DNA of 64,000 bases from Bartonella schoenbuchensis R1 (lineage in GTDB: Bacteria > Pseudomonadota > Alphaproteobacteria > Rhizobiales > Rhizobiaceae), in NCBI RefSeq assembly GCF_002022685.1, contig NZ_CP019789.1, positions 1,559,001 to 1,623,000 on the forward strand. Direction: 5' to 3'. The notes under the pieces were generated by a model. The model was given only the letters and a program-made list of their open reading frames with translations. It made no database searches and was not told where the DNA came from. Below, piece after piece: positions 44,348 to 53,422 of this stretch. The stretch's first letter is position 1. Each line of letters opens with the position of its first letter. The position numbers and the translations under genes are program-made.

Positions 44348-44782
44348 CTATGCTTCTCCTGATACAGCCGCCTCTTTTGATACAGCATCTTCTTGCGATA
44401 CAGCTACTTCTTCTGATACAGTTTCTTCAGCAATTGAAGCTGATGCTTCTTCAGCAGCTTGCTTTGCTGCTGCAGCACGTTCTTGTGCTTTTTTACCAGG
44501 CTCACCTTTGTGTGGGTTATTACGTGCTGGGCGTTTTTTCAAACCAGCAGCATCTAAAAACCGCAAAACACGATCTGTCGGCTGAGCACCCTGACCAAGC
44601 CAATATTGAATACGTTCTTCGTTTAGCTTTACACGCTGTTGATCTTTAGGCAACATGGGGTTCCACGCACCAACACGCTCAAGAAAACGCCCATCGCGCG
44701 GACTACGCACATCCGCAACAACAATATGGTAATAAGGACGCTTTTTTGAGCCCCCACGAGACAAACGAATTTTTAATGCCAT
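44348..44782 (-). CDS. rpsP: 30S ribosomal protein S16 with long acidic tail
   Basis: S16, needed for 30S assembly. Residues 1-85 hold the domain: [58 protein letters not shown]. The rest is an Ala/Glu-rich extension, longer than in E. coli S16 (about 82 residues) but typical in kind for Rhizobiales. The last 23 residues are a hexapeptide repeat (see the repeat entry). The expected downstream partners rimM-trmD-rplS are not adjacent but at 26830-28790. A small palindrome (CTCTTAA-G-TTAAGAG, about 44323-44337) after the stop could be a weak terminator. Confidence 0.97.
   Translation of the reverse strand: MALKIRLSRGGSKKRPYYHIVVADVRSPRDGRFLERVGAWNPMLPKDQQRVKLNEERIQYWLGQGAQPTDRVLRFLDAAGLKKRPARNNPHKGEPGKKAQERAAAAKQAAEEASASIAEETVSEEVAVSQEDAVSKEAAVSGEA
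44351..44419 (-). repeat. 18-bp tandem repeat coding a hexapeptide in the S16 tail
   Basis: The C-terminus reads [23 protein letters not shown]: four near-identical units of six residues (18 bp). The DNA copies are similar enough (around GATACAGC...TCTTCT) to expand or contract by slippage. Confidence 0.8.
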
Positions 44783-44854
44783 CTTTTTCTCCGATCAACT
44801 TTAACTTTTATCTAAATTAATTTGCTTTGTTTGTTTGCCTTTCAGCAATGATTA

Positions 44855-45121
44855 TTATGGTAAATCACTTCTAATGGTGAAATTTAAAAACTTTTCAGCA
44901 AAATCGGGTTCAAAACAATTGTCCATAAACAATTGTCGCAAACCTGCAACCTTACTTTGCTCACACGTCACATAAACTGCAGATAAATCATAACAAGCTT
45001 TTAACTCTCCAATTGCTTGTACACAGCAAAAGCATTTTGCTAAAATATGAACCAGCGCCACACCAAAATTATCAATAGATGTTTGTAAACGCGTCAAACC
45101 ATCTGGTACTTTCTTTTGCAT
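44855..45121 (-). pseudogene. Degenerate chorismate mutase (AroQ class)
   Basis: The sequence still aligns with AroQ-class chorismate mutases: LTRLQTSIDNFGVALVHILA, AIGELKACYD, PDFAEKFLNF. It sits between ffh and rpsP, its usual place in Rhizobiales. By E. coli numbering, Arg11 is Gln, Arg28 is Cys, Asp48 is Tyr and Arg51 is Cys; only Lys39 and Glu52 remain. The last helix is also cut: after NFTIR the expected EVI.. continuation is out of frame, consistent with loss of a GA pair (AGAGAAG to AGAAG), and a stop follows. Unlike the other breaks here this is not a mononucleotide run. ATG 45121 still has an AAGGAAG site, so it may be translated, but chorismate mutase activity is very unlikely. Confidence 0.75.
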
Positions 45122-45144
45122 CACGCTTCCTTTTTTCTTGTGCT

Positions 45145-46709
45145 TTACGATTTCTTCTTAGGAAGCGGAGGTAATTTCCCCCCATTCCCAGAAAGGCCAC
45201 TGGGAAAACCGGGAAACGGTAATCCACTCTGAGGAAGACCAGGTAATTTCTCTCCTAAATTACCATTTTTAATTTGCTTTTGTAACGCCGATAACTGTGC
45301 CGGATCAATTCCCGATAAATTAGGCATATTACCAGGAACACCTCCAGCCCCAAATCCTAGTTTGGAACCAAGCCCTCCTAACATTTTTCCCATCAAACCG
45401 CCTTTGCCCTTTCCCCCCATAGCTTTCATCATATCAGCCATCTGACGGTGCATTTTCAAAAGCTTATTAATATCAGCAGCACTTGTACCAGATCCTTTAG
45501 CAATTCTTTGTTTACGACTATGTTTCAAAATCTCAGGATTAGCACGCTCTGCAAATGTCATTGATGAAATAATAGCCAATTGGCGGTTCAAAAGATGATC
45601 ATTAAGACCTGCAGCCGCTATTTGCTCTTTCATCTTTCCCAAACCCGGCATCATTCCCATAATGCTGCCCATACCCCAAGTTTTTTCATTTTTTGTAATT
45701 GCTCTGCAAGATCATTAAGGTCAAATTTTCCAGCCTGCATCTTTTTTGCAAAATTCATCGCCTTTTCATGATCAATCGCTTCAGCAGTCTTTTCAACTAA
45801 AGAAACAATATCCCCCATGCCAAGGATACGATTTGCAATACGATGAGGGTGAAACTCTTCCAAAGCATCTATTTTTTCACCAACCCCAATGGCTTTGATC
45901 GGCTTTCCTGTAACAGCGCGCATTGAAAGTGCTGCACCACCGCGGCCATCACTATCCATTCGTGTTAAAATAATTCCTGTAAGGCCTACCCGTTCATCAA
46001 AAGAACGCGCAAGATGAACAGCATCTTGACCGGTAAGGCTATCAGCAACCAACATAATTTCATGAGGAAGCGACAATGCCTTGATCTCAGCCAATTCAAT
46101 CATCAAAGCATCATCAAGATGATTGCGTCCTGCTGTATCAAGAAGCAAAACATCATAAGCGCCTAATTTTGCTGCCTGCACTGCCCGTGCAGTAATATCA
46201 ACAGCAGATTGACCAGAAATAATAGGTAAGCTTGCAAGCTGCGCCTGCTCTCCTAATTGACGAAGCTGTTCTTGTGCTGCGGGGCGGCGCGTATCTAGTG
46301 ACGCCATCAAAACTTTTTTATTGTGTTTGTCAGTTAAACGCTTTGCAAGCTTTGCTGTCGTAGTTGTTTTTCCCGAACCTTGCAAACCAATCAACATAAT
46401 AACAACTGGTGCTGGTGCGTTTAGATCACTAAGGACAGCCTCATCACCCAACATGCTCACAAGTTCATCGTGAACAATTTTAACAACCATTTGGCCAGGC
46501 TTAATAGATTTAACAATAGCAGAGCCAACAGCTTTTTCACGAACCCTATCAGTGAAAGAACGCACCACATCCAGTGCAACATCAGCTTCTAACAAAGCAC
46601 GACGAATCTCACGCAGCGCTGTTGCAACATCCTGATCTGACAAAGCACCACGCCCTGTCAAATTGGACAGAATGGAACCAAGACGCTCCTGCAAGGATTC
46701 AAACATCAT
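45145..46709 (-). CDS. ffh: Signal recognition particle protein Ffh (probable sequencing frameshift)
   Basis: GTPase of SRP that targets nascent membrane proteins. The N and G domains show FESLQERLGSILSNLTGRGA, P-loop GLQGSGKTTTTAKLA, DTRRPAAQEQLRQLG, LLLDTAGR and LTRMDSDGRGGAAL. The M domain has the Met/Gly-rich MGMMPGLGKMKEQI and the signature helix RKQRIAKGSGTSAADINKLL, ending in a Gly/Pro/Leu-rich tail. The frame breaks after KKLGG at a four-base C run (45674-45677); one extra base gives LGGMGSIMGMMPGL and 521 residues. Ffh is universally essential, which argues for a sequencing error. Confidence 0.95.
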
Positions 46710-46744
46710 CTACCTCATTGACCACATAACAAACAAATCAAAAT

Positions 46745-46833
46745 GGCACCCGAGGACGCAACGCGTTATCGGATGTTGACCTCTGGGATCTTTTTATACC
46801 CTTAAAATAAGTGGGGTCCCAGTCGGTGGCTCC
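46745..46833. ncRNA. Candidate structured RNA or leader upstream of ffh
   Basis: A GC-richer island in AT-rich intergenic DNA. I see three possible helices. The outer one pairs GGCACCCGA (46745-46753) with TCGGTGGC (46823-46830), with single bulges. One inner hairpin is ACGC-AA(C)-GCGT around 46757-46767. The other inner helix pairs CTGGGATC (46783-46790) with GGTCCCAG (46815-46822), an eight-pair helix with one G-U. Together they form a three-way-junction-like fold ending about 35 bp before the ffh start. It could be an ffh leader (minus) or a small RNA. I match it to no known family, and base pairing by eye is weak evidence. Confidence 0.35.
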
Positions 46834-46953
46834 AAGTTAATTCTTGTCACTGAATGTTTGTTTCTTCAAACAACAAAAACTACTCTTTGTCAAGATTGAT
46901 CATAAATTACCTTTGCACACAAAGATTAGGCAACAAAAAGATATTAAAGATAT

Positions 46954-47613
46954 TTATGACCGGGTGAGTAATTTTTCCTCAACACGCATAAAATGCCCTG
47001 TTTCTTGTTCTAAGCTCCACAATTCACCGTTTGAAATATCAAACCAAGCACCATGAACTGTCAAAAGCCCCTGATCTTTACGTTCTTTTAACCATGGAAA
47101 TGTCTCTAAATTTTTCAACGAATAACGAATAGAAAAATGCTCCAACGCAGCCTGTCGCTGTGTTTCAGTCATCGATTCACGACAGCAAGCCCCTTTTCCC
47201 GCCGAGACTAAAAGATCCATCCATAGCCCCATACAATTGTTCGATGACAAGGGCTTATACACCTCACCAAGAACAATATTAATTCCCCCACAACGCCCAT
47301 GACCTAAAATAACAACGTGTTTAACTTTCAGCGACTGCACTGCAAACTCAATTGCTGCTGCTGTTGCATCATATTGATCACCAGGAGAAAAAGGTGGAAC
47401 AAAATTTGCCACATTGCGCACAACAAAAATTTCACCAGGACTGGCATCAAAAATTGTTTCTGGTGCTGCACGCGAATCACAACACGCAATCATCAAAATT
47501 TCAGGCTTTTGCCCTTCTTCTGCCAATTGCCTATAACGCGCTGCCTGCTGCGAAAAATTATTGGTCATAAAAGACCGATAACCGTTTAAAAGTCTTTCTG
47601 GAAGATCTGTCAT
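46954..47613 (-). CDS. Beta-class carbonic anhydrase
   Basis: Zinc enzyme for CO2/bicarbonate interconversion, supplying bicarbonate to carboxylases. From ATG 47613 it has 219 residues. Zinc ligands and the Asp-Arg dyad are visible: MIACCDSRAAPE (Cys, Asp, Arg) and HVVILGHGRCGGI (His, Cys). PGEIFVVRNVANFVPP is the conserved substrate-side loop. The frame extends to 47649 without a better start. It is followed by the ffh intergenic region and divergent from gdhB. Confidence 0.94.
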   Translation of the reverse strand: MTDLPERLLNGYRSFMTNNFSQQAARYRQLAEEGQKPEILMIACCDSRAAPETIFDASPGEIFVVRNVANFVPPFSPGDQYDATAAAIEFAVQSLKVKHVVILGHGRCGGINIVLGEVYKPLSSNNCMGLWMDLLVSAGKGACCRESMTETQRQAALEHFSIRYSLKNLETFPWLKERKDQGLLTVHGAWFDISNGELWSLEQETGHFMRVEEKLLTRS

Positions 47614-47820
47614 CTTTATATTTATTGTTAGTGTATATTTTAAAAACATGTTACTTTTTCATAGAAAAAATATCAATAAAAATATCCTTTTACTTGCGCC
47701 AACTATTTATCCAAAATTTACAGCATTACTCTAACTTGCGAAAAAATTTTATAATTATCTGAATAAATAACTATTCATTCAAAAATAAAATGGTACAGTA
47801 TAAAGATGGCATAAACGACC

Positions 47821-47853
47821 TGCTCTTGTGAGGAGAAAAGGTCACCAAGAGCA
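47821..47853 (+). promoter_or_regulatory. Hairpin in the gdhB leader
   Basis: A perfect eight-base inverted repeat, TGCTCTTG (47821-47828) and CAAGAGCA (47846-47853), brackets a 17-base loop containing GAGGAG. The true ribosome-binding site (GGGGAG, 47858-47863) follows at once. An alternative pairing (GACCT with AGGTC) overlaps the loop. It may act in translation control or RNA stability of gdhB; this is inference. Confidence 0.4.
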
Positions 47854-47870
47854 AAAAGGGGAGTATAACT

Positions 47871-50800
47871 ATGTCAAAACAAGAAGCATTAGATATCAAG
47901 AACAATCAAAAACAATTAGCAAAAATCCTTTTCGCCCATACTGATAAAGAAGATATTGCTTGTTATAAAAAAGATGAACTCGAAAAAGCTGCGGCTATTG
48001 CTTCTAAAGCGCTCAGCTTACATCAAGCAGGAAAAAGCACCATTTGCTTTGAACAAAAAGAGCTAACACGTAGCAGCAAGCCTATAACTGCTATCACACT
48101 TGTCAATGATAACAAACCTTTCCTACTTGATTCTGTTTTAAACGTCTTTAATCAACACGCAAACCACATTTATTTAATTGCGCATCCTGTTCTTGATTGC
48201 CCTTCTGGACAACGCATTAGCCTTATACAAATTCACATTGAAGCATTAAGCAAACAAAAGGCCATAACACTCAAAGATGAGCTTACCTTAGTTCTTGAAC
48301 AAGTCAATGCCGCTGTGCAAGACTGGAAACCTATGTTGGAGGAACTTAAAAAGCACATCCACGCCTATCAAACAAACCTCCCGCAAAATTACCAAAAAGA
48401 AGGTGAAAAAACCATTGAGTTTCTCAACTGGCTTACAGATAATAATTTTATCTTCCTTGGAATGCGCACTTATGACTTTATTAAAAACAAAGAACCCCAA
48501 AACAGTTTGAAAGCTGGCAATATTGAATTGGGTATTCTTACAGATGCCTCCATTCGCATTATTGGCGATACACATGTAGAAGAACGCCCCAAAGAAGTCT
48601 TATCCTTTATGGAAAGCGATGACCTTCTTATTGTAACAAAAGCCAATAGCCGCTCAAAAATTCACCGTCCCATTTGGTTAGATTATATTGGAATTAAAAT
48701 TTTTGATAAAGAAGGGCGTGTATGTGGGGAATTACGCATTGTAGGGCTATTCACATCCTCTGCTTATACCCGTTCTGTTTTGCAAATTCCTTTCTTAAAA
48801 GAAAAAGCACAAACCATTATTCAACGCCTTGGATACAATCAGGCTGACTATTCTGGAAAAGCACTTATCAACGTTTTAGAAACTTACCCAAGAGATGAAA
48901 TGTTTCGCTCTGATGTTGATACTTTAACAGAAAATGCCGAACTTATTTTGCAATTAGATGAACGTCCACGTTTGCGCGTACTTGCGCACACTGATTCTTT
49001 TGGACGCTTCGTTTCCATACTTGTTTACGTCCCGCGTGATCAATACAGCAGTAATATTCCTGAAAAAATTGGCGCATATTTTGTCGAAACTTATGAAGGT
49101 GATTTCTTTGAATCTTACCCGCTCTTCCTAGAAAGCACACTCATTCGCATTCACTATATCATTCACCGCAAAGGAAACCACAGTGCTCCTGTTATTGAAC
49201 GCACCATACTTGAACAACAAGTTCGCTCAATAACAAGAAACTGGGAAGATAATGTTCAAGCTGTGGCTCTTGCTCACAAAGCAACAGAACAACAAACGCT
49301 TCTAGCAAGCCAATTCCCAAACAGCTATCGTGATTTATTTTCAGCTGAAGATGCCATTGCAGACGCAGATCATATCTTAAGCCTTAATGATGAAAAGCCT
49401 CTTTTTGTCACTTTTTATCACACCCATCATAAAGAAAAACGCAACATTTCTCTCAGACTTTTTCATCGCCACGAAGCACTTGCCCTTTCTATACGTGTAC
49501 CACTTCTTGAAAATATGGGCTTTCGTGTCATCGCTGAACAAACACTTGAATTACCAGATGGGCATGGGAAATATGTGTATCTTCATGATATGCAACTGGA
49601 AAGTGCTTTCCAAACCTGTATTGATCTTAATGAAAATGGTCAAAAACACGCTGAAACCTTTGAAGCCATTTGGGCTAAAAATGCCGATGATGATGCCTTT
49701 AATGCCTTAACACAAACCGCTCAACTTGATTGGCGTGAAATCGTTATTTTGCGCCATTATGGACGCTATCTCCAACAGGCTGGAATTCCTTATTCACAAA
49801 AACGTGTCGCTCAAACTTTAAATGCTTATCCCGACATTACCAAAGATCTTTACGCTTTGTTTCATTTGAAGTTTCATCCAAGCCACCAAGAAAAAGAACG
49901 CCAAAATAACGAACAAATCATTCAACAGCGTATTGAAGAAAAATTGCAGATGGTCCCCAATTTGGATGATGACCTCATTTTACGCCGCTATCGCAATCTC
50001 ATTGCTGCAAGCTTACGGACCAATGCTTTTGTTCCCCTTCCAAATGGTAACCCACGGCGTATTTTGGCAACCAAGCTAGACCCACGCCAAATTGAAGGTT
50101 TACCTGAACCACGCCCTTATCGAGAAATTTTTGTTTACGGACCAGAAGTAGAAGGGGTCCATTTACGCTTTGGTTCTATTGCTCGTGGTGGTATTCGTTG
50201 GTCAGACCGCGCATTAGATTACCGTACTGAAGTATTAGATTTAGTCAAAGCCCAACAGGTTAAAAATGCCGTTATTGTCCCTGTGGGTGCAAAAGGTGGC
50301 TTCTATCCCCACCACCTTCCCCAAACCAACGACCGCGCTGTGGTAGCAGAAGCAGCCAGACAAGCCTATATTGACTATATCACAGCTTTGCTTTCCATTA
50401 CTGATAATTTCGTCAATGGCAAAATAAGTGCCCCCAAAAATGTGATTCGCCATGATGGTGACGATCCTTATTTTGTTGTTGCTGCAGACAAAGGCACAGC
50501 AACTTTTTCCGATACTGCAAACGCAATCAGCCAAGCAGATAACTTTTGGCTTGATGATGCTTTTGCTTCTGGAGGATCAGCAGGTTATGACCACAAAGTC
50601 ATTGGAATCACGGCTAAAGGCGCGTGGGAAGCTGTTAAAAGACATTTTAGGGAATTGTTTGATCATGACATTCAAACAACCCCCTTTAGTTGTGTCGGCG
50701 TTGGCGACATGTCAGGGGATGTCTTTGGTAATGGAATGTTACTGTCCAAACAAACAAAACTTATCGCAGCTTTCGATCACCGCGATATTTTCATTGATCC

Positions 50801-52583
50801 ACAACCCAATATAGCTGAAAGTTATGCAGAGCGTATGCGTCTGTTTCAACTTCCCCGCTCAAGTTGGCAAGATTATGACAAAGCAAAATTGTCAAAAGGT
50901 GGTGGTATCTTTTCACGAGCAGCCAAAACCATTACTCTTTCCCCTGAAGCTGCACAAGCCATTGGTTTTGAAAAACAAACAGGAACACCCTTTGAAATTA
51001 TTTCAGCCATTTTAAAAGCTCCTGTTGATCTTTTATGGTTTGGTGGCATTGGTACCTACATACGTGCAATAACAGAAACCGATGCTCAAGTGGGCGATCG
51101 TGCTAATGACGCACTTCGCATTACCGGCGAACAAATACGCGCCAAAGTCATTGGTGAGGGGGCCAATCTTGGTCTTACCCAACGTGGTCGTATTGAGTAT
51201 GTCTTAAATGGTGGGCGGTGTAATACCGATGCCATTGACAATTCCGCAGGGGTCAATTGTTCTGACCTTGAAGTGAATATCAAAATTGTTCTTGCATCAG
51301 CAATGCGTGCTCAAATGCTTACGCGTAAAGAACGTGATACACTTTTAAAACAAATGACACCACAAGTTGAACAATTAGTTCTACGCAACAATTATCTGCA
51401 AACTCTTGCCCTTTCTTTGGCTGAAAGTCGTGGCATTATTGACCTACCTTACCAAGCCCGCTTTATACATGATTTAGAACAGAAAAAGCTGCTTGATCGC
51501 AGGGTTGAAATTCTGCCTGATGATCAAACTTTGCGCCAAAGAATGGCCCAAGGTCAAAGTCTTACACGCCCAGAACTGGCTGTTATTTTGGCTTATGCTA
51601 AATTAACGTTGCAAGAAGAAATCATTAACAATTCCATTGTTGACAATCATTATTTTGATACAACCTTGTTAAACTATTTTCCAACTCAACTCCAAAAAAG
51701 CTTTAAAAACGAAATTATCAACCACCAATTGCGTCGTGATATTATTGCCACGCTCATTGCCAATGATATTGTTAATCGTGGAGGGCCTACTTTTGTTAGT
51801 CGCCTGCAAGATAAAACAGGACAAAAGGTTGAAAATATTATTCGTGTTTTCATTGCTATTCGTGATGGATTTGAAATTCCTCAGCTTTCTGATCAAATTG
51901 ATAATCTTGACAATAAAATATCCGGTGTTGTTCAAAATAAATTTTATGCAGCAATTACCTCAATGCTTTTTGAAACAACCAATTGGGGATTGCTCAATAT
52001 CGATTTATCTGTATCACTAGAAGAACTTGTGACAACAATTCAACAAGCGCGTAAAGCCATTGAAAAACAGCTTACGCACTCCAACAATGAAGATATACAT
52101 GAAAAAATTGCAGAAAAAGTAGCATTATATAGTGAAGAAGTAATACCAAATACTTTAGCTAAACAATTAGCTCTTCTTGAGGCTGCCCCAATGATTTGTG
52201 ATATTTCTTTAATCGCAAAACAAAGCCAAAGTGATCTTACGAAAGCTGCAAAAATCTATTTTTCATTGACTCAGATTATTCGCATAAACCGCATTAATGA
52301 CGCCAGTCAAACAATTCCTGTTCTTGATTATTATGATGGTATGGTCTTAAGCCAAGCTAAAGAAAATATTGCTGAAAACGTGCGGCAAATTGTTATAAAA
52401 ATCTTAAAAAACTATGGTGATAAAAATGATCCACTTGCAGCATGGGTCAAAACAGAAGAAGATCAAATTTGCAATGTAACAAACCGAATTGGTGCTCTCA
52501 TTGAAAGTGATCTCAATATTTCTCGCTTTACCTTTGCAGCTAACATGATTGCACAACTCAAAAACACCGCTTTTCAAACTTAA
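47871..52583 (+). CDS. gdhB: NAD-specific glutamate dehydrogenase, large (GDH-180) type
   Basis: Oxidative deamination of glutamate to 2-oxoglutarate, feeding the TCA cycle. The 1570-residue length is typical of the L_180 class. The N-terminal ACT-like regulatory part includes ITLVNDNKPFLLDSVLNVF and FIFLGMRTYDF. The catalytic centre has FVYGPEVEGVHLRFGSIARG, GIRWSDRALDYRTEVLDLVK, QQVKNAVIVPVGAKGGFYP, DKGTATFSDTAN, and the NAD fold SCVGVGDMSGDVFGNGMLLS. The C-terminus (GGRCNTDAIDNSAGVNCSDL onward) is helical. The frame is clean over 4.7 kb. In Bartonella-like organisms that use amino acids as carbon source this is a key catabolic enzyme. Confidence 0.97.
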   Translation: MSKQEALDIKNNQKQLAKILFAHTDKEDIACYKKDELEKAAAIASKALSLHQAGKSTICFEQKELTRSSKPITAITLVNDNKPFLLDSVLNVFNQHANHIYLIAHPVLDCPSGQRISLIQIHIEALSKQKAITLKDELTLVLEQVNAAVQDWKPMLEELKKHIHAYQTNLPQNYQKEGEKTIEFLNWLTDNNFIFLGMRTYDFIKNKEPQNSLKAGNIELGILTDASIRIIGDTHVEERPKEVLSFMESDDLLIVTKANSRSKIHRPIWLDYIGIKIFDKEGRVCGELRIVGLFTSSAYTRSVLQIPFLKEKAQTIIQRLGYNQADYSGKALINVLETYPRDEMFRSDVDTLTENAELILQLDERPRLRVLAHTDSFGRFVSILVYVPRDQYSSNIPEKIGAYFVETYEGDFFESYPLFLESTLIRIHYIIHRKGNHSAPVIERTILEQQVRSITRNWEDNVQAVALAHKATEQQTLLASQFPNSYRDLFSAEDAIADADHILSLNDEKPLFVTFYHTHHKEKRNISLRLFHRHEALALSIRVPLLENMGFRVIAEQTLELPDGHGKYVYLHDMQLESAFQTCIDLNENGQKHAETFEAIWAKNADDDAFNALTQTAQLDWREIVILRHYGRYLQQAGIPYSQKRVAQTLNAYPDITKDLYALFHLKFHPSHQEKERQNNEQIIQQRIEEKLQMVPNLDDDLILRRYRNLIAASLRTNAFVPLPNGNPRRILATKLDPRQIEGLPEPRPYREIFVYGPEVEGVHLRFGSIARGGIRWSDRALDYRTEVLDLVKAQQVKNAVIVPVGAKGGFYPHHLPQTNDRAVVAEAARQAYIDYITALLSITDNFVNGKISAPKNVIRHDGDDPYFVVAADKGTATFSDTANAISQADNFWLDDAFASGGSAGYDHKVIGITAKGAWEAVKRHFRELFDHDIQTTPFSCVGVGDMSGDVFGNGMLLSKQTKLIAAFDHRDIFIDPQPNIAESYAERMRLFQLPRSSWQDYDKAKLSKGGGIFSRAAKTITLSPEAAQAIGFEKQTGTPFEIISAILKAPVDLLWFGGIGTYIRAITETDAQVGDRANDALRITGEQIRAKVIGEGANLGLTQRGRIEYVLNGGRCNTDAIDNSAGVNCSDLEVNIKIVLASAMRAQMLTRKERDTLLKQMTPQVEQLVLRNNYLQTLALSLAESRGIIDLPYQARFIHDLEQKKLLDRRVEILPDDQTLRQRMAQGQSLTRPELAVILAYAKLTLQEEIINNSIVDNHYFDTTLLNYFPTQLQKSFKNEIINHQLRRDIIATLIANDIVNRGGPTFVSRLQDKTGQKVENIIRVFIAIRDGFEIPQLSDQIDNLDNKISGVVQNKFYAAITSMLFETTNWGLLNIDLSVSLEELVTTIQQARKAIEKQLTHSNNEDIHEKIAEKVALYSEEVIPNTLAKQLALLEAAPMICDISLIAKQSQSDLTKAAKIYFSLTQIIRINRINDASQTIPVLDYYDGMVLSQAKENIAENVRQIVIKILKNYGDKNDPLAAWVKTEEDQICNVTNRIGALIESDLNISRFTFAANMIAQLKNTAFQT

Positions 52584-52591
52584 AGCGGTGT
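52564..52591 (+). terminator. Hairpin overlapping the gdhB stop codon, possible terminator
   Basis: A perfect ten-base inverted repeat (ACACCGCTTT at 52564-52573, AAAGCGGTGT at 52582-52591) with an eight-base loop spans the gdhB stop codon (52581-52583). No T tract follows, so it may be a Rho-assisted terminator or a 3' stability element. Confidence 0.5.
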
Positions 52592-53422
52592 GCAAAGCAG
52601 CCAAGCTGAAAACACAGTTTTACTCACTCTTACGTGACCTATAACAATGACAATAAGCTGGCTGCTTGCAACTCTTCGAGCTATCTAAAAAATAAAGCTT
52701 AAAAAACGGGCTTTGTGTACAAGAAAACAAACTACTTACACAGTAGAGAAGGATTTTGCATGCAAAAAAACAGAAATTTAAATTTTGCGTGTCAAATATC
52801 CTTAATTATCAAAAGAAAGAAGCCATTTACACCAGATACTCCATCTGTATGAAAATTAATCGGCTATACTGAAAAAACATCTCTTCTCTACAAATACCGT
52901 TTCCAATCAATTCTATCATCTACTATCGCATCTGCTTTTAAGAAATGAGGCATATCATTGAAACTTCACTCATAAAGCCCTATCAACTTTGAGAAGATCA
53001 ACAAAATAAGAATGTCGTAAAAATAGAAAATCAAAAGAAACATACCCTAATAAATTATTGCCCTCACGCTTAATTTAAAATACTATTATTATACTTTTTA
53101 GACCCAATAGATGCAAAATCCTGTTATCAGCATCACTTAAAAAATATCTAAATTTCAAAATTTCCCCCTATTGTCTTGCGCACAGATATTTCTTTAAACC
53201 TCTGATTTTTAAAAACAATGAAACGGTAGCAATTTTCCAAGCCCTTCAACTATAAGTCTACTCTCCCTTTCCCTTCCTCATGAAAAGCCTGTTTTGAAGA
53301 GCAAAATGTGCCAATATAGCATCAAAAGCCCTTATTTTGATATCCATAATAGAATACCAACGAAACGAAAATTTTCTTTTTCAAAGATCATTATTCAAAA
53401 TAAACATAATTTTTAAATTTAT
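52592..53422. other. Intergenic region, about 830 bp, nothing recognised
   Basis: AT-rich DNA between the convergent gdhB and amidotransferase genes. I see no frame with recognisable coding character, no tRNA and no clear repeat. It may be the residue of lost genes. Confidence 0.45.

Noticed and set aside
46745..46833. Resemblance of AGTCGGTGGC to part of a Cas9 tracrRNA
   Set aside because: There is no cas gene, no repeat array and no anti-repeat nearby; the match is a short chance similarity.
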